The notes beneath the pieces are model-generated. The model saw only the letters and a program-made list of their open reading frames with translations, ran no database searches and was not told the DNA's origin. Position numbers and translations under genes: made by a program. This document shows positions 44,626-52,923 of a stretch of DNA of 56,365 bases, piece by piece; the stretch's first letter is position 1, and the number at the start of each line of letters is the position of its first letter. The stretch lies in assembly GCA_903912525.1 (NCBI GenBank), contig CAIWHK010000041.1, positions 1 to 56,365 on the forward strand. The letters run 5' to 3'. Origin of the DNA: an uncultured bacterium (lineage in GTDB: Bacteria; Krumholzibacteriota; Krumholzibacteriia; LZORAL124-64-63).

Positions 44626-45355
44626 GAGCGCCGTCCTTTGGCGTTTCCCCGGCCAGCAGGCCGTGCCGCAGCAGCAACCCGAGGCTGTCCCTGTGCTCGC
44701 CCCACTGCTGGTCGTCATCCAGTTCGAATCCCGTCACTTCGCGCGCGATCTGCTCCATGAAGATCAGGCCGTACGCGTTGGCCATCAGGAACAGCAGCAC
44801 CGAGCGCGGGGGCAGGGGAACGACGCGCCCGGCCTGCTGCATGTCGGCGACCAGGTCCCGCAGCACGCGGCTGACGCCCAGCACGCTGTGTTCGCCGAGC
44901 GAGCGGATGATGCGCCGGAAGCGGTCCGGCTCGGTGGACACGGCCACCCTGATGAGGTGCATCCGCTGCGGGTCGCGCCGGAACGACTCGAGGATGCGCA
45001 GCGGGAACTCCGCCAGCACCTGCTCGCCCGCGGCGTCCTGGTCCAGCCCGTTGACGACGTCGTTCATCAGCTGGTGCAGCTGCTGCGTCAGCAGCGCGTC
45101 GACCAGGCGGTCCTTGGACCCGAAGTAGTAGTTGATCATGGCGGGGTTGACGCCCGCCTGCTGCGCCACGGCGCGCACGGTGAGTCCCGTGAAGCCGTGC
45201 TCGGCGCACAGATCGCGCGCGGCGGCCAGGATGCGGGCCGGCGGCGAATCCGGCGCCGGCGGCGCCAGGTCGTCGGGCGTGCTGTCCAGCAGGCGGCGCA
45301 GGCGATCGGTCACCGGTTCGCGGCCGGCCAGATAGGGGGCAGGGATTTCGGTCAT
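44618..45355 (-). CDS. TetR-family repressor (CecR-like) of the export operon
   Basis: Transcriptional regulator of 245 residues. The DNA-binding domain (about 45-95) has ILAAARDLCAEHGFTGLTVRAVAQQAGVNPAMINYYFGSKDRLVDAL, with an extra N-terminal arm of about 40 residues. The C-terminal ligand domain resembles the CecR/YbiH type, in line with the downstream genes. It is the first gene of a six-gene operon and is preceded by inverted repeats at 45393-45426, its likely operator. AGGAG lies before the ATG. Inducer unknown; antibiotics or toxic compounds are the usual kind. Confidence 0.9.
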   Translation of the reverse strand: MTEIPAPYLAGREPVTDRLRRLLDSTPDDLAPPAPDSPPARILAAARDLCAEHGFTGLTVRAVAQQAGVNPAMINYYFGSKDRLVDALLTQQLHQLMNDVVNGLDQDAAGEQVLAEFPLRILESFRRDPQRMHLIRVAVSTEPDRFRRIIRSLGEHSVLGVSRVLRDLVADMQQAGRVVPLPPRSVLLFLMANAYGLIFMEQIAREVTGFELDDDQQWGEHRDSLGLLLRHGLLAGETPKDGAHA

Positions 45356-45392
45356 GGCACCCGGCTCCTGGTTGAGGGCAATCCGGGACATA

Positions 45393-45426
45393 TTAATCAA
45401 ACATTTGATTTAAACAAATGATTAAA
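45393..45426 (-). promoter_or_regulatory. Probable TetR operator with overlapping inverted repeats
   Basis: In an AT-rich island just upstream of the repressor gene, AATCAAA-CA-TTTGATT (45395-45410) is a 7-base inverted repeat, and ATTTG-7-CAAAT (45403-45419) overlaps it. The flanks TTAATCA and TGATTAA form a wider symmetry. Position about 40 bases before the repressor start fits autoregulation. Confidence 0.65.
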
Positions 45427-45504
45427 TAATCCTGCCGGCTCCCGAACGTCCAGGGGCATCGTTAACTTGCTGCAAAACAACCAGTTGATTGATCTCTGGA
45501 TATC

Positions 45505-45720
45505 TCAGCGGACGGCGTCGACCCGTGGCCCACGCCCAGCCCGCCGTTTGCCGATCGCCAAGCCGGCGCCCAGTCCGGCCCCGAACATGCCGGCTGTCAG
45601 TGCGATCACCTGCACCAGGCGCACCGGCTTGCCCATCATGTCCATGGCTGCCGAAACGGCGATGAGCAGCCCGAGGACAATCTGGACTACTTCGCCGTAC
45701 TGCTTGAAGAACGCGCGCAT
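45505..45720 (-). CDS. Small two-helix membrane protein
   Basis: Unrecognised 71-residue protein with two predicted helices, VVQIVLGLLIAVSAAMDMMG and VQVIALTAGMFGAGLGAGLAI, and a basic C-terminus (GKRRAGRGPR). GGAGGCAGGA directly precedes the ATG at 45720, so it is probably real. It lies after the citrate synthase terminator on the same strand. No function assigned. Confidence 0.65.
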   Translation of the reverse strand: MRAFFKQYGEVVQIVLGLLIAVSAAMDMMGKPVRLVQVIALTAGMFGAGLGAGLAIGKRRAGRGPRVDAVR

Positions 45721-45741
45721 TCCTGCCTCCGGCACTAGTCG

Positions 45742-45799
45742 CAAAAGGAAGCGTCCCGGGACCGCCGCCGGCCCAAGGGCCGGGGCCGTCCCGGGACGC
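45742..45799 (-). terminator. Rho-independent terminator of the citrate synthase gene
   Basis: Read on the minus strand, a 12-base perfect stem (GCGTCCCGGGAC with its complement) encloses an inner GC-rich hairpin and is followed by TTCCTTTT. It begins about 24 bases after the citrate synthase stop. Confidence 0.8.
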
Positions 45800-45822
45800 A
45801 CGTCGAACGAATCAGGCCGAGG

Positions 45823-47115
45823 CTACGACTGCGCCGCCGCAGCCGCCACGGTCTTCTTCATCCACTCGGTGGTGACGCTCTTGGGACGCTCGATCGGCGT
45901 GCCCATCGCGCGGTTGATGATCAGCTGGGACAGCATGCCCATCGCGCGCGACACGGAGAACAGCACCGTGTAGTACGAGAACTCGCGCAGGCCGTAGTGG
46001 TACAGCAGCGCGCCGCTGGCGGCGTCGACGTTCGGCCAGGGATCCTTGGCCTTGCCCTGCTCGACCAGCACCTGCGGCACGATGTTGAACACCTTGTCGA
46101 CCAGGCACATCACAGGATCGTCCGGGAAGTGCTTCATGCCGAACTCGCGGAAGGCCGTGAAGCGCGGGTCGGTGATCCGCAGCACGGCGTGGCCGTAGCC
46201 GGGGATGACCTTGCCGCTGTTGAGCGTGTCCCACGAGTACTTGCGCAGCTGCTCGTCGGTCGGCACACCCTTGAACTTCTTGGTCGTCTCGATGATCCAG
46301 CCCAGGCACTCCTGGTTGGCCAGGCCGTGCAACGGGCCGGCCAGGCCGTTGAGGCCGGCCGACACGGCGTAGTACGGGTCGCTCAGCGCCGAGCCGACGA
46401 CGTGGCAGGCATGCGCCGACACGTTGCCGCCCTCATGGTCGCTGTGCAGCACCAGGTACAGGCGCATGCAATCGGCGAACTCGCCGCTCTTGTCGGGGAT
46501 GCCCAGCATGCGCGCGTAGTTCTCGGCCATCGTCAGGCCCTTTTTCGGGCTGATCCGCGGGCCCTTCTTGAAGCGCATGCGGTAGATGCCGGCGGCGATC
46601 GTCGGGATGCGCGCCATCAGGTTCAGGCTGTCCTCGAGCGTCGGCTTCCAGTAATCGACCTTCGCCATGCCCTTGTCGTACGCCTTGGCGAACTCGCTCT
46701 CGCGCTGCATCGCCAGGATCGCCGTGTCGAGCATCGTCATCGGGTGCGAATCCTTGGGCATCGCCTCGAGGACCTTCCACACGTAGGCGGGCACCTTCGC
46801 GCGCTCGGCCAGCTCTTCGGTCAGGGCGCGGCGATCCGCGGCCGACGGCAGGTCGCCGGTGCACAGCAGGTAGAACGTGTCCTCGGCCGTCTTGCCGGTG
46901 AGGTCCGCGATGGGGATGCCGCGGATGAGCAGGCCCTTATCGGGTGGGACTTCCGAGGTGTCGCACACCATGCACTTGATGCCGCGCATGCCGCCATAGG
47001 CCTGGCCGACGGTGACCGTGTCGATCTTCAGGTTCCCGTGAACCTTGTTGATCTCCTTGATCTCGTCGCGCCACACCGGAATCTTCTTGGCGAGTGCATT
47101 CTGGAGCTTGGCCAT
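45823..47115 (-). CDS. Citrate synthase, eukaryotic-like type
   Basis: Condenses acetyl-CoA and oxaloacetate at the entry of the TCA cycle, 430 residues. Active-site regions are clear: LVLHSDHEGGNVSAH, GPLHGLANQECL and GKVIPGYGHAVLRITDPR. These and GMRGIKCMVCDTSEVPPDKG at the N-terminus match mitochondrial citrate synthase better than E. coli GltA; the same type is known in Geobacter. AAGGAGGGC precedes the ATG at 47115; a GTG three bases earlier is possible. Monocistronic, given the terminator after it. Whether it runs in the reverse direction cannot be told. Confidence 0.94.
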   Translation of the reverse strand: MAKLQNALAKKIPVWRDEIKEINKVHGNLKIDTVTVGQAYGGMRGIKCMVCDTSEVPPDKGLLIRGIPIADLTGKTAEDTFYLLCTGDLPSAADRRALTEELAERAKVPAYVWKVLEAMPKDSHPMTMLDTAILAMQRESEFAKAYDKGMAKVDYWKPTLEDSLNLMARIPTIAAGIYRMRFKKGPRISPKKGLTMAENYARMLGIPDKSGEFADCMRLYLVLHSDHEGGNVSAHACHVVGSALSDPYYAVSAGLNGLAGPLHGLANQECLGWIIETTKKFKGVPTDEQLRKYSWDTLNSGKVIPGYGHAVLRITDPRFTAFREFGMKHFPDDPVMCLVDKVFNIVPQVLVEQGKAKDPWPNVDAASGALLYHYGLREFSYYTVLFSVSRAMGMLSQLIINRAMGTPIERPKSVTTEWMKKTVAAAAAQS

Positions 47116-47349
47116 CACGCCCTCCTTGCTGGGCTACGCCGTGACCCGAGGGGCGGCGCACCGGGATTTCGAAGCGGACCGGGCGGACCCGGGACCTTGG
47201 TCGCCGTATCCGCAAATTTGGGACTGTATTGCACTTGTTAAGGGCGCAACATGATCCTGCCGGGAAACTAACAGCAGCCTGCGGGTATTTCAACAACCGC
47301 CTCGTGACTGCCTGATTTTTCATGGCATTCGCCCCTCCGGTGATTACCA

Positions 47350-47361
47350 TTGACCGGTCAA
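47350..47361. promoter_or_regulatory. Palindrome TTGACCGGTCAA upstream of the ferritin-like gene
   Basis: A perfect 12-base palindrome lies 34 bases before the ferritin-like start, in the 279-base divergent region with citrate synthase (47116-47394). It contains TTGAC, so it may overlap a -35 element and act as an operator. Apart from this I see no other feature there. Confidence 0.4.
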
Positions 47362-47394
47362 TTCCCGACCGGGAACCACCCTTGGAGGAGTCCC

Positions 47395-47928
47395 ATGAGC
47401 GACGACCTGACGCTGTGTGTGGAGATCCTGGAGAAGGCGATCGCCTTCGAGGAAGAGGGCATGGCCTTCTTCCAGGACCGCGCCGAGCACGCGCCGACCA
47501 CGTTCGAGCGCAACCTGTTCAACTCCCTGGCCAAGGACGAGGCCGGCCACAAGGCTCACCTCGTGCGCATGCGCGAAGACCTGCTGCGCGAGCGCAACCT
47601 CGACGTGCTGCCGGACGTCGGTGACGACCACATCGCCGATGTGCGCCGCATCTTCGACACCGCGCTGGCCGCGGCCCACGACCCGTACGACTACCTGCCC
47701 GAAGAGCTGGAGATCCTCAATGGCGCGATGGAAGTCGAGCGTCGCGGGTTCGCGATGTACGACGGCGCTGCCGCGGCGGTCAAGAACGTGAAGGCGCAGG
47801 CCATCTTCACGCACCTGGCGGCCGAGGAGCGCAACCACTATGCGCTGCTGAAGAACACGTACGACTACCTGGCCGACCCTGAGGGCTTCGCCGGCTTCGA
47901 CGGCAACCCGATGCTGGACGGCGGCTAG
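47395..47928 (+). CDS. Rubrerythrin-like ferritin-fold protein
   Basis: Four-helix di-iron protein of 177 residues. Metal-ligand motifs EKAIAFEEEGMAFF, KDEAGHKAH, NGAMEVERRGFAMY and LAAEERNHYALL give the two E-x6-Y/E and E-x2-H pairs of the rubrerythrin fold. There is no rubredoxin CxxC tail. Likely handles peroxide or iron in the cytoplasm. A strong TTGGAGGAG site precedes the ATG. The dihydrouridine synthase gene follows after 4 bases. Confidence 0.9.
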   Translation: MSDDLTLCVEILEKAIAFEEEGMAFFQDRAEHAPTTFERNLFNSLAKDEAGHKAHLVRMREDLLRERNLDVLPDVGDDHIADVRRIFDTALAAAHDPYDYLPEELEILNGAMEVERRGFAMYDGAAAAVKNVKAQAIFTHLAAEERNHYALLKNTYDYLADPEGFAGFDGNPMLDGG

Positions 47929-47932
47929 TCGC

Positions 47933-48967
47933 GTGGCCGCGGAGGACGCCGGTCTGTTCCACGAGGTGCTCGCCCTGTCGCCGATGGCGCAGGGCGGCAA
48001 CCTTCCGTACCGGCGCCTGTGCCGCTCCTTCGGCGCACAGTTGACCTGCAGCGAGATGGTTCTCGCGCACAAGCTGGTCACCGGCGGCGAGAAGCCGCTT
48101 TTGCGCCACCATCCGGACGAGGATGCGTTCGGCGTGCAGCTCGCGGGCAAGCACGTCGACGTCATGAGCGAGGCCGCGCGCATGGCCGAAGAGGCCGGCG
48201 CGCGGTTCATCGACCTCAACTTCGGCTGTCCCATCGACCTCATCGTCAAGCGCGGCTCCGGCGCCGCGCTGCTGCAGCGTCCCGGCCGCCTGGCCGAGAT
48301 CGTCGCCGCCGTACGGGCCGCGGTCGCGGTGCCCGTATCGGTGAAGCTGCGGCTGGGCTACAACGAGGACAAGCTGAACGTGGTGGACCTCGCGAAGCGC
48401 TGCGAGGAGGCCGGCGCCGATGCGCTGGGCATCCACGGCCGCACGCGTGCCCAGCGCTACCGGCAGAGTGCTCGCTGGGAGCTGATCGAGGCCTCGGCCG
48501 CCGCCGTGAACATCCCCGTGCTGGGCAACGGCGACATCTACACGCCATGGGATGTGAAGCGACGCCGCGAGCAGACGCGCGTGCGCTCGTTTCTCGTTGC
48601 CCGCGGCGCACTGGTCAAGCCGTGGATCTTCCGCGAACTGATCGAGGGCGAGCCCTGGTACCCGACCGCGGCCGAGCGCTTCGCGATCATGCGCCGTTTC
48701 GTCGACCTCGCCCTGGAACATTTCGGCGACGACGAGAAGGGCCACGGGCGCGTCGAGCGCTTCTTCCTGTGGCACTGCGGTTTCTGGCACCGCTACCACC
48801 CGTGGACGCACGACGACTTCCTGGCCCTCGGCGACGAATCGCTGCTGCAGGCCCGCACCCCCCAGGCGGAGGGCGACGCCGACACGCTGTTGCTCGCAAG
48901 CCCCGAGGAAGACGACCATCGGCTGATCTGGCGCCGCGTCCTTGACAGGGACTACCCGGGCGCCTAA
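47933..48967 (+). CDS. tRNA-dihydrouridine synthase family protein (Dus3-like motif)
   Basis: FMN-dependent tRNA modification enzyme, 344 residues. LALSPMAQGGNLPYRRLCRSFGAQLTCSEM is the Dus start, FIDLNFGCPIDLIVKRGSGAALL the substrate loop, and LGIHGRTRAQRY and VLGNGDIYTPWDVK the flavin sites. GCPIDLI-x-K-x-G is the wording of eukaryotic Dus3 rather than DusA/B/C. The GTG start at 47933 comes 4 bases after the previous stop; no other start fits as well. The C-terminal extension has HDDFLALGDESLLQ of unknown role. Confidence 0.9.
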   Translation: MAAEDAGLFHEVLALSPMAQGGNLPYRRLCRSFGAQLTCSEMVLAHKLVTGGEKPLLRHHPDEDAFGVQLAGKHVDVMSEAARMAEEAGARFIDLNFGCPIDLIVKRGSGAALLQRPGRLAEIVAAVRAAVAVPVSVKLRLGYNEDKLNVVDLAKRCEEAGADALGIHGRTRAQRYRQSARWELIEASAAAVNIPVLGNGDIYTPWDVKRRREQTRVRSFLVARGALVKPWIFRELIEGEPWYPTAAERFAIMRRFVDLALEHFGDDEKGHGRVERFFLWHCGFWHRYHPWTHDDFLALGDESLLQARTPQAEGDADTLLLASPEEDDHRLIWRRVLDRDYPGA

Positions 48968-48984
48968 GCTGCCGACCGACGCGG

Positions 48985-49192
48985 CCTCCGGGTCGCGTGA
49001 CTGAAAAACTCCATGCCAAGGCCTGGGCGCCAGCGGAAGTCCGGTGAGAAACCGGCGCGGCCCCGCCACTGTAAGCGGCGACGAAACCTGCATCAAAGCC
49101 ACTGGCCGTTCGGCCGGGAAGGCGCAGGCGGTAGGACGACCCGCGAGCCAGGAGACCGGCACCAGGCCTGCCACCAACCTTCGTGGGCGAGG
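48985..49192 (+). promoter_or_regulatory. Cobalamin riboswitch
   Basis: The leader carries the full set of conserved blocks: GGAAGTCCGGTGAGAAACC from 49035, GCGCGGCCCCGCCACTGTAA after it, GAAACCTGC near 49082, and the B12 box AGCCAGGAGACCGGC at 49146-49160. It ends just before a GAGG site and GTG start, so adenosyl- or other cobalamins probably hide the ribosome site and shut off the downstream uptake genes. Outer boundaries are approximate. Confidence 0.95.
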
Positions 49193-49199
49193 TAGGGCT

Positions 49200-51326
49200 G
49201 TGGCAGTGTCCCCGGGCCGGGTTATTCCGCGCCCGCCTTCGGGCGGCGTGGGCCCGCCAACAAGCATCATCCCCCCTGCGAAACGCTGCGTTGCCGCGAT
49301 GCTGGTCGGCGTGTGCCTGCTTGCGCCCATGGCGCGGGGCGAGGTTCTGGTGACCGTCGCGGCGCCCGACGAAGCCGCCGCCAGCGACGCCGGCGTGATG
49401 CCCGGCCTGGCCTGGACCGACACCCTGGTCGTCTCGGCAACCCCGCTGGTGGCCATCCCCCTGCCGACCACGGCGTCGGTGGTCACGCGCGTGGACCTGC
49501 AGGGCGAACCTGCCGGCCGCGACGTGGCCGACGTGCTGGCCGCCACTGCCGGCCTGCAGGTGCGGCGCCTGGGCGTCGACGGCGCGTCGGCCATCCCGTC
49601 GCTGCGCGGCGGGTCGGCCGCGCAGGTGCGCCTGTTCCTGGACGGCATGCCATTGCCCGACGCCGCCGAGGGCGGCGGTTCGCTGGACGTGGTGCCGGCC
49701 GAGCGCCTGGCCGCGGTCGAGGTGCACCGCGGCGTGGTACCGGCGGCGCTCGGCGGCGCCGGCGGCATCGGCGCAATCAACCTGCTGACAAGCGCTGCCC
49801 CGGGACACCCGTTCCTGGCCGCCGGCCTCGGCTCGTTCGGCGCGCGTTCCCTGCGCGCGGGCGCCGGTTGGCGCAGCCCCGACGGGATGACCTGGGTTGA
49901 CGCGGCCGCCTATGCGCGCCGCGCCGACAACGACTTCACGTACCTGGACCACCGTCAGACCTTCCACAACGTCGAGGATGACACGCTGGCGGTCCGCGCC
50001 AACGCCTGGGTGCGCGAGCACGGCGGCTGGCTGGCCGCGACCCGCCTGTCCGGCCGGCTGACGCTTCGCGCGGGGGCAGGTTGGCTGCGGCGCGATGGCG
50101 GCCGACCTGGCCCTCTCGGCTACGCCAGCCCGCACGCCAGCGTGCGCCACGAACGGGCCGACGTTCGCCTGCGCGCCGACCTGGACGATGGCCGCCTCGT
50201 CGCCGACTTCGCGGGCGGTCGCGGCGTGGATCGCCTGGACGACCAACTGGGCGAGGTCGCGCTCGGTCGCCGCGGCGTGGGGCGCGCGGTCGGGCACGAC
50301 CTCGGCGGTCGCGTCGTCTGGTCGCCCCGCCGCGGCCGGGCCGTCGCGCCGTCGGTGGGCGTCTCGTGGCGGCGGCAGTGGGAGGGCGACAGCTTCGACG
50401 ACGTCGCCGAACCGCAGCGCCGTCGCACACAGCACGGCGCCTTCGCGGCCGTCGACCTCGAGCGCGGGCGTGTGCGCGCGACCCCGGCCTGGCGCTGGCA
50501 ACGTACGAGCGACGACTTCCCGCCGGTGCCGGCATACCCATGGCTGCCGACCCCGCCGTCGATCGTCCATGTGCGCGACGACCGCTCGCCGTCGCTTGGT
50601 CTGGTCTGCGAGGCCGTCACCGGCCGCCTGTTCCTCGAGGCGCATGCCGCCCGCGCCAGCCGTGAGCCGACCTGGGCCGAACTGTTCGGCGTACGTGGCA
50701 CGCTCGACGGCAACCGGGCGCTGAAACCCGAGGCGATCACCTCGTACGACGTGGCGCTCGTCTGCCGACCCGGCGCAGGTTCCTTCGAGGCAAGGCTGGC
50801 GCTGTTCGACGCCCGCACGGACGACAAGATCATCTTCCTGCAGAACAGCCAGCGCACGAGCAAGGCCGTGAACATCGGCGCCGCGCGCACGCGCGGCCTC
50901 GAGACCGAACTGGCCGTTCGCGACGGCGGCGGCAACCGGCTGTCGGGCAACCTGACCTGGCAGGACGCCCGCGACCGCAGCGGCCTGCCCGCCTGGGACG
51001 GCAAGCGCCTGCCGTTCCTGCCGCCGTTCGAGGCGCGGGTCTACGGCGCGGCGAGCTGCGGCGGCTTCGAGCCCTGGCTGGAGTGGACGTACCAGTCGGG
51101 CAACCCGCGCGACCGCGCCGACACGGAGCTCGACCGCGCACCCGACCGCGCGCGCCTGGGGGCGGGCGTCTCGCGCCGGCTGGCGGCGCCCTGGCTGGGC
51201 GCTGACGCGACCATGCGCATCGGCGCCACCGTCGAGAACCTGACCGACAACGATGTCTACGATGTCGAGGGCTTCCCGCTGCCCGGGCGCACCTGGCGCC
51301 TGACGGTGGCCCTCGCGGACCTGTAG
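49200..51326 (+). CDS. btuB: BtuB-type TonB-dependent cobalamin receptor
   Basis: Outer membrane beta-barrel transporter, 708 residues from the GTG at 49200. Signal sequence CVAAMLVGVCLLAPMARG; TonB box DTLVVSATP at about 78-86; plug domain with VLAATAGLQVRRLG, IPSLRGGSAAQVRLFLDG and VEVHRGVVPAALGGAGGIGAINL; then barrel strands to the terminal RLTVALADL. The cobalamin riboswitch directly upstream identifies the ligand. The start is uncertain: GTG 49200 has GAGG about 8 bases upstream but gives a long pre-signal; GTG at 49248 is the main alternative. First gene of a three-gene B12 unit. Confidence 0.92.
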   Translation: MAVSPGRVIPRPPSGGVGPPTSIIPPAKRCVAAMLVGVCLLAPMARGEVLVTVAAPDEAAASDAGVMPGLAWTDTLVVSATPLVAIPLPTTASVVTRVDLQGEPAGRDVADVLAATAGLQVRRLGVDGASAIPSLRGGSAAQVRLFLDGMPLPDAAEGGGSLDVVPAERLAAVEVHRGVVPAALGGAGGIGAINLLTSAAPGHPFLAAGLGSFGARSLRAGAGWRSPDGMTWVDAAAYARRADNDFTYLDHRQTFHNVEDDTLAVRANAWVREHGGWLAATRLSGRLTLRAGAGWLRRDGGRPGPLGYASPHASVRHERADVRLRADLDDGRLVADFAGGRGVDRLDDQLGEVALGRRGVGRAVGHDLGGRVVWSPRRGRAVAPSVGVSWRRQWEGDSFDDVAEPQRRRTQHGAFAAVDLERGRVRATPAWRWQRTSDDFPPVPAYPWLPTPPSIVHVRDDRSPSLGLVCEAVTGRLFLEAHAARASREPTWAELFGVRGTLDGNRALKPEAITSYDVALVCRPGAGSFEARLALFDARTDDKIIFLQNSQRTSKAVNIGAARTRGLETELAVRDGGGNRLSGNLTWQDARDRSGLPAWDGKRLPFLPPFEARVYGAASCGGFEPWLEWTYQSGNPRDRADTELDRAPDRARLGAGVSRRLAAPWLGADATMRIGATVENLTDNDVYDVEGFPLPGRTWRLTVALADL

Positions 51327-51402
51327 GAGCGGGCCCGACGCCGAAGGACGGCGTTGCCTGTGATCGGACAACTGGTCGTGTGAACGACCGAAGGAGACAG
51401 CC

Positions 51403-52818
51403 TTGGCATCCCGACTGCGCACCATGGTCTTCCTGCTCCTGCTGGCCGGCGTTCCGGCCGCCGCCGCCCACGCCCAGACCGCCTGGGTCCTGACCGGCGA
51501 CTATTCGCAGTTCGGCCGCCTGCGCTCGTACGCGCAGTCGTCGCCTTTTGCGGCCAGCGCCGACCTCGCGACGACGCCCGGCGATGCCGTCGGCCGCCTG
51601 CACGGCGGCCTGCTCTACGTCGTCGGGCGCGGCGGGGCCAGCCTGCTGCAGGTCTACGATCCGCAGGCGGGCATGGCGCTCGTGCGCGAATTCAGCCTCG
51701 GCGCCGGGCGCAACCCGCAGGACATCGCCTTCGACACGCAGGGCCGCGCCTTCGTCAGCTGTTACGACCAGGCAGTGCTGCTGCGCGTGGACGTGGCCGC
51801 CGGCACGGTTGCGCAGACGTACTCCACGGCGGCCTTCGCCGACAATGACGGCCTGCCCGAGACCGCCTGGATGCTGGCGCGCGGCGACCGCCTGTTCATC
51901 GCCTGCCAGAAGCTCGATCGCGCCAACTGGTACTCACCGACCGGTCCGGGCGCGCTGCTCGTCTTCGACATGGCGACCGGCCAGTGGATCGACGCCGACC
52001 CGGCGCAGCCCGGCACGCAGCCGGTCACGCTGGCGGGCGGCAACCCCTACACGCGCATCGAAGCGGTCGGCGTCGGCGGCGTCGAGCGCCTGCGCGTCGG
52101 CTGTGTCGGCTGGTACGGCGTGCTGGACGGCGGTATCGACGAGGTCGATCCCGTATCAATGGCCAGCCTGGGCTACGTGGTCACCGAGGCGCAGCTGGGC
52201 GGCGACCTCAGCGCGTTCGTGAGCGCCGGCCCGCAGAACGTGTGGGCGATCGTCAGCGACGTGACGACATACAACACCAACCTCGTGCGCTGGCAGGGCG
52301 GACCGTCACACACGACCCCGCGCGCCGGCACCGGCTTCGTGTTCGCCGATCTGGCCTGGGACGGCGGCTGCAGTGTCTTCCTGGCCGACCGCACGCCCGG
52401 CGCCGACGGCCTGCGCGCCTTCGACGCCTGCACGGGTGCGCCGCTCAACGCCGTGCCGGTGGCCACCGGACTGCCGCCCTTCAGCTTCGTGATGACCGCC
52501 GACCCGCAACCCGCCCCGGCGCCGCCCCTGCCGGTGGCCGCTGCGCTGCGCGTGGGAGCCCCGTTCCCGAATCCCTGCAACCCTGCGGCCCGTTTCGACG
52601 TCGAAGGGCCGGCCGGGCAGCCGGTGGACGTGACGGTGGTCGACCTGGCGGGGCGCGCCGTCGCCAGGGCGCGGCTGCAACTGGCCGCCGACGGCCGGGG
52701 CGCCTGGGCGTTCGACGGCCGCGACGACGGCGGCCGGTCGCTGCCGGCCGGCGTGTACCGCGTCGTGATGGAGGGCGCGGCGGGGACGGCGACCCGTTCG
52801 GTGACCCTGCTCAAGTAA
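51403..52818 (+). CDS. Secreted beta-propeller protein, possible BtuG counterpart, FlgD-like C-terminus
   Basis: A 471-residue exported protein. Signal peptide to about 24 (ending AHAQ). Residues 25-360 repeat blade-like units such as GLLYVVGRGGASLLQVYDPQAG, NPQDIAFDTQGRAFVSCYD and GALLVFDMATGQWI, as in YncE-type seven-bladed propellers. The last 95 residues are the PNPCNPAARFDVEGP to LPAGVYRVVMEG module shared with other secreted proteins here. The TTG start at 51403 has AAGGAGA ahead of it. It lies between btuB and a cobalamin adenosyltransferase under a B12 riboswitch. In Bacteroides the propeller BtuG binds cobalamin on BtuB; a like role here is inference. Confidence 0.8.
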   Translation: MASRLRTMVFLLLLAGVPAAAAHAQTAWVLTGDYSQFGRLRSYAQSSPFAASADLATTPGDAVGRLHGGLLYVVGRGGASLLQVYDPQAGMALVREFSLGAGRNPQDIAFDTQGRAFVSCYDQAVLLRVDVAAGTVAQTYSTAAFADNDGLPETAWMLARGDRLFIACQKLDRANWYSPTGPGALLVFDMATGQWIDADPAQPGTQPVTLAGGNPYTRIEAVGVGGVERLRVGCVGWYGVLDGGIDEVDPVSMASLGYVVTEAQLGGDLSAFVSAGPQNVWAIVSDVTTYNTNLVRWQGGPSHTTPRAGTGFVFADLAWDGGCSVFLADRTPGADGLRAFDACTGAPLNAVPVATGLPPFSFVMTADPQPAPAPPLPVAAALRVGAPFPNPCNPAARFDVEGPAGQPVDVTVVDLAGRAVARARLQLAADGRGAWAFDGRDDGGRSLPAGVYRVVMEGAAGTATRSVTLLK

Positions 52819-52821
52819 GGC

Positions 52822-52848
52822 GGCCCGCGATTTCCCCTTTCGCGGGCC
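52822..52848 (+). terminator. GC-rich hairpin after the propeller gene
   Basis: GGCCCGCGA/TCGCGGGCC forms a 9-base stem with a 9-base loop, 3 bases after the stop. There is no T-run behind it, so it may be a partial or processing signal rather than a true terminator. Confidence 0.4.
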
Positions 52849-52923
52849 CGCACCTTCGACCAGAATGGCCGTCCGACCAGAGTGTGTTGGATGCCAGCAG
52901 ACCGTTGACCAGGGAGACCCGGC

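Noticed and set aside
45467-45973. A 168-codon plus-strand frame after the TetR operator
   Set aside because: It lies opposite the small membrane protein, the terminator and citrate synthase, and has no plausible domain.
48687-51425. A 912-codon minus-strand frame opposite btuB
   Set aside because: Shadow of the receptor gene; no signal, motif or ribosome site.
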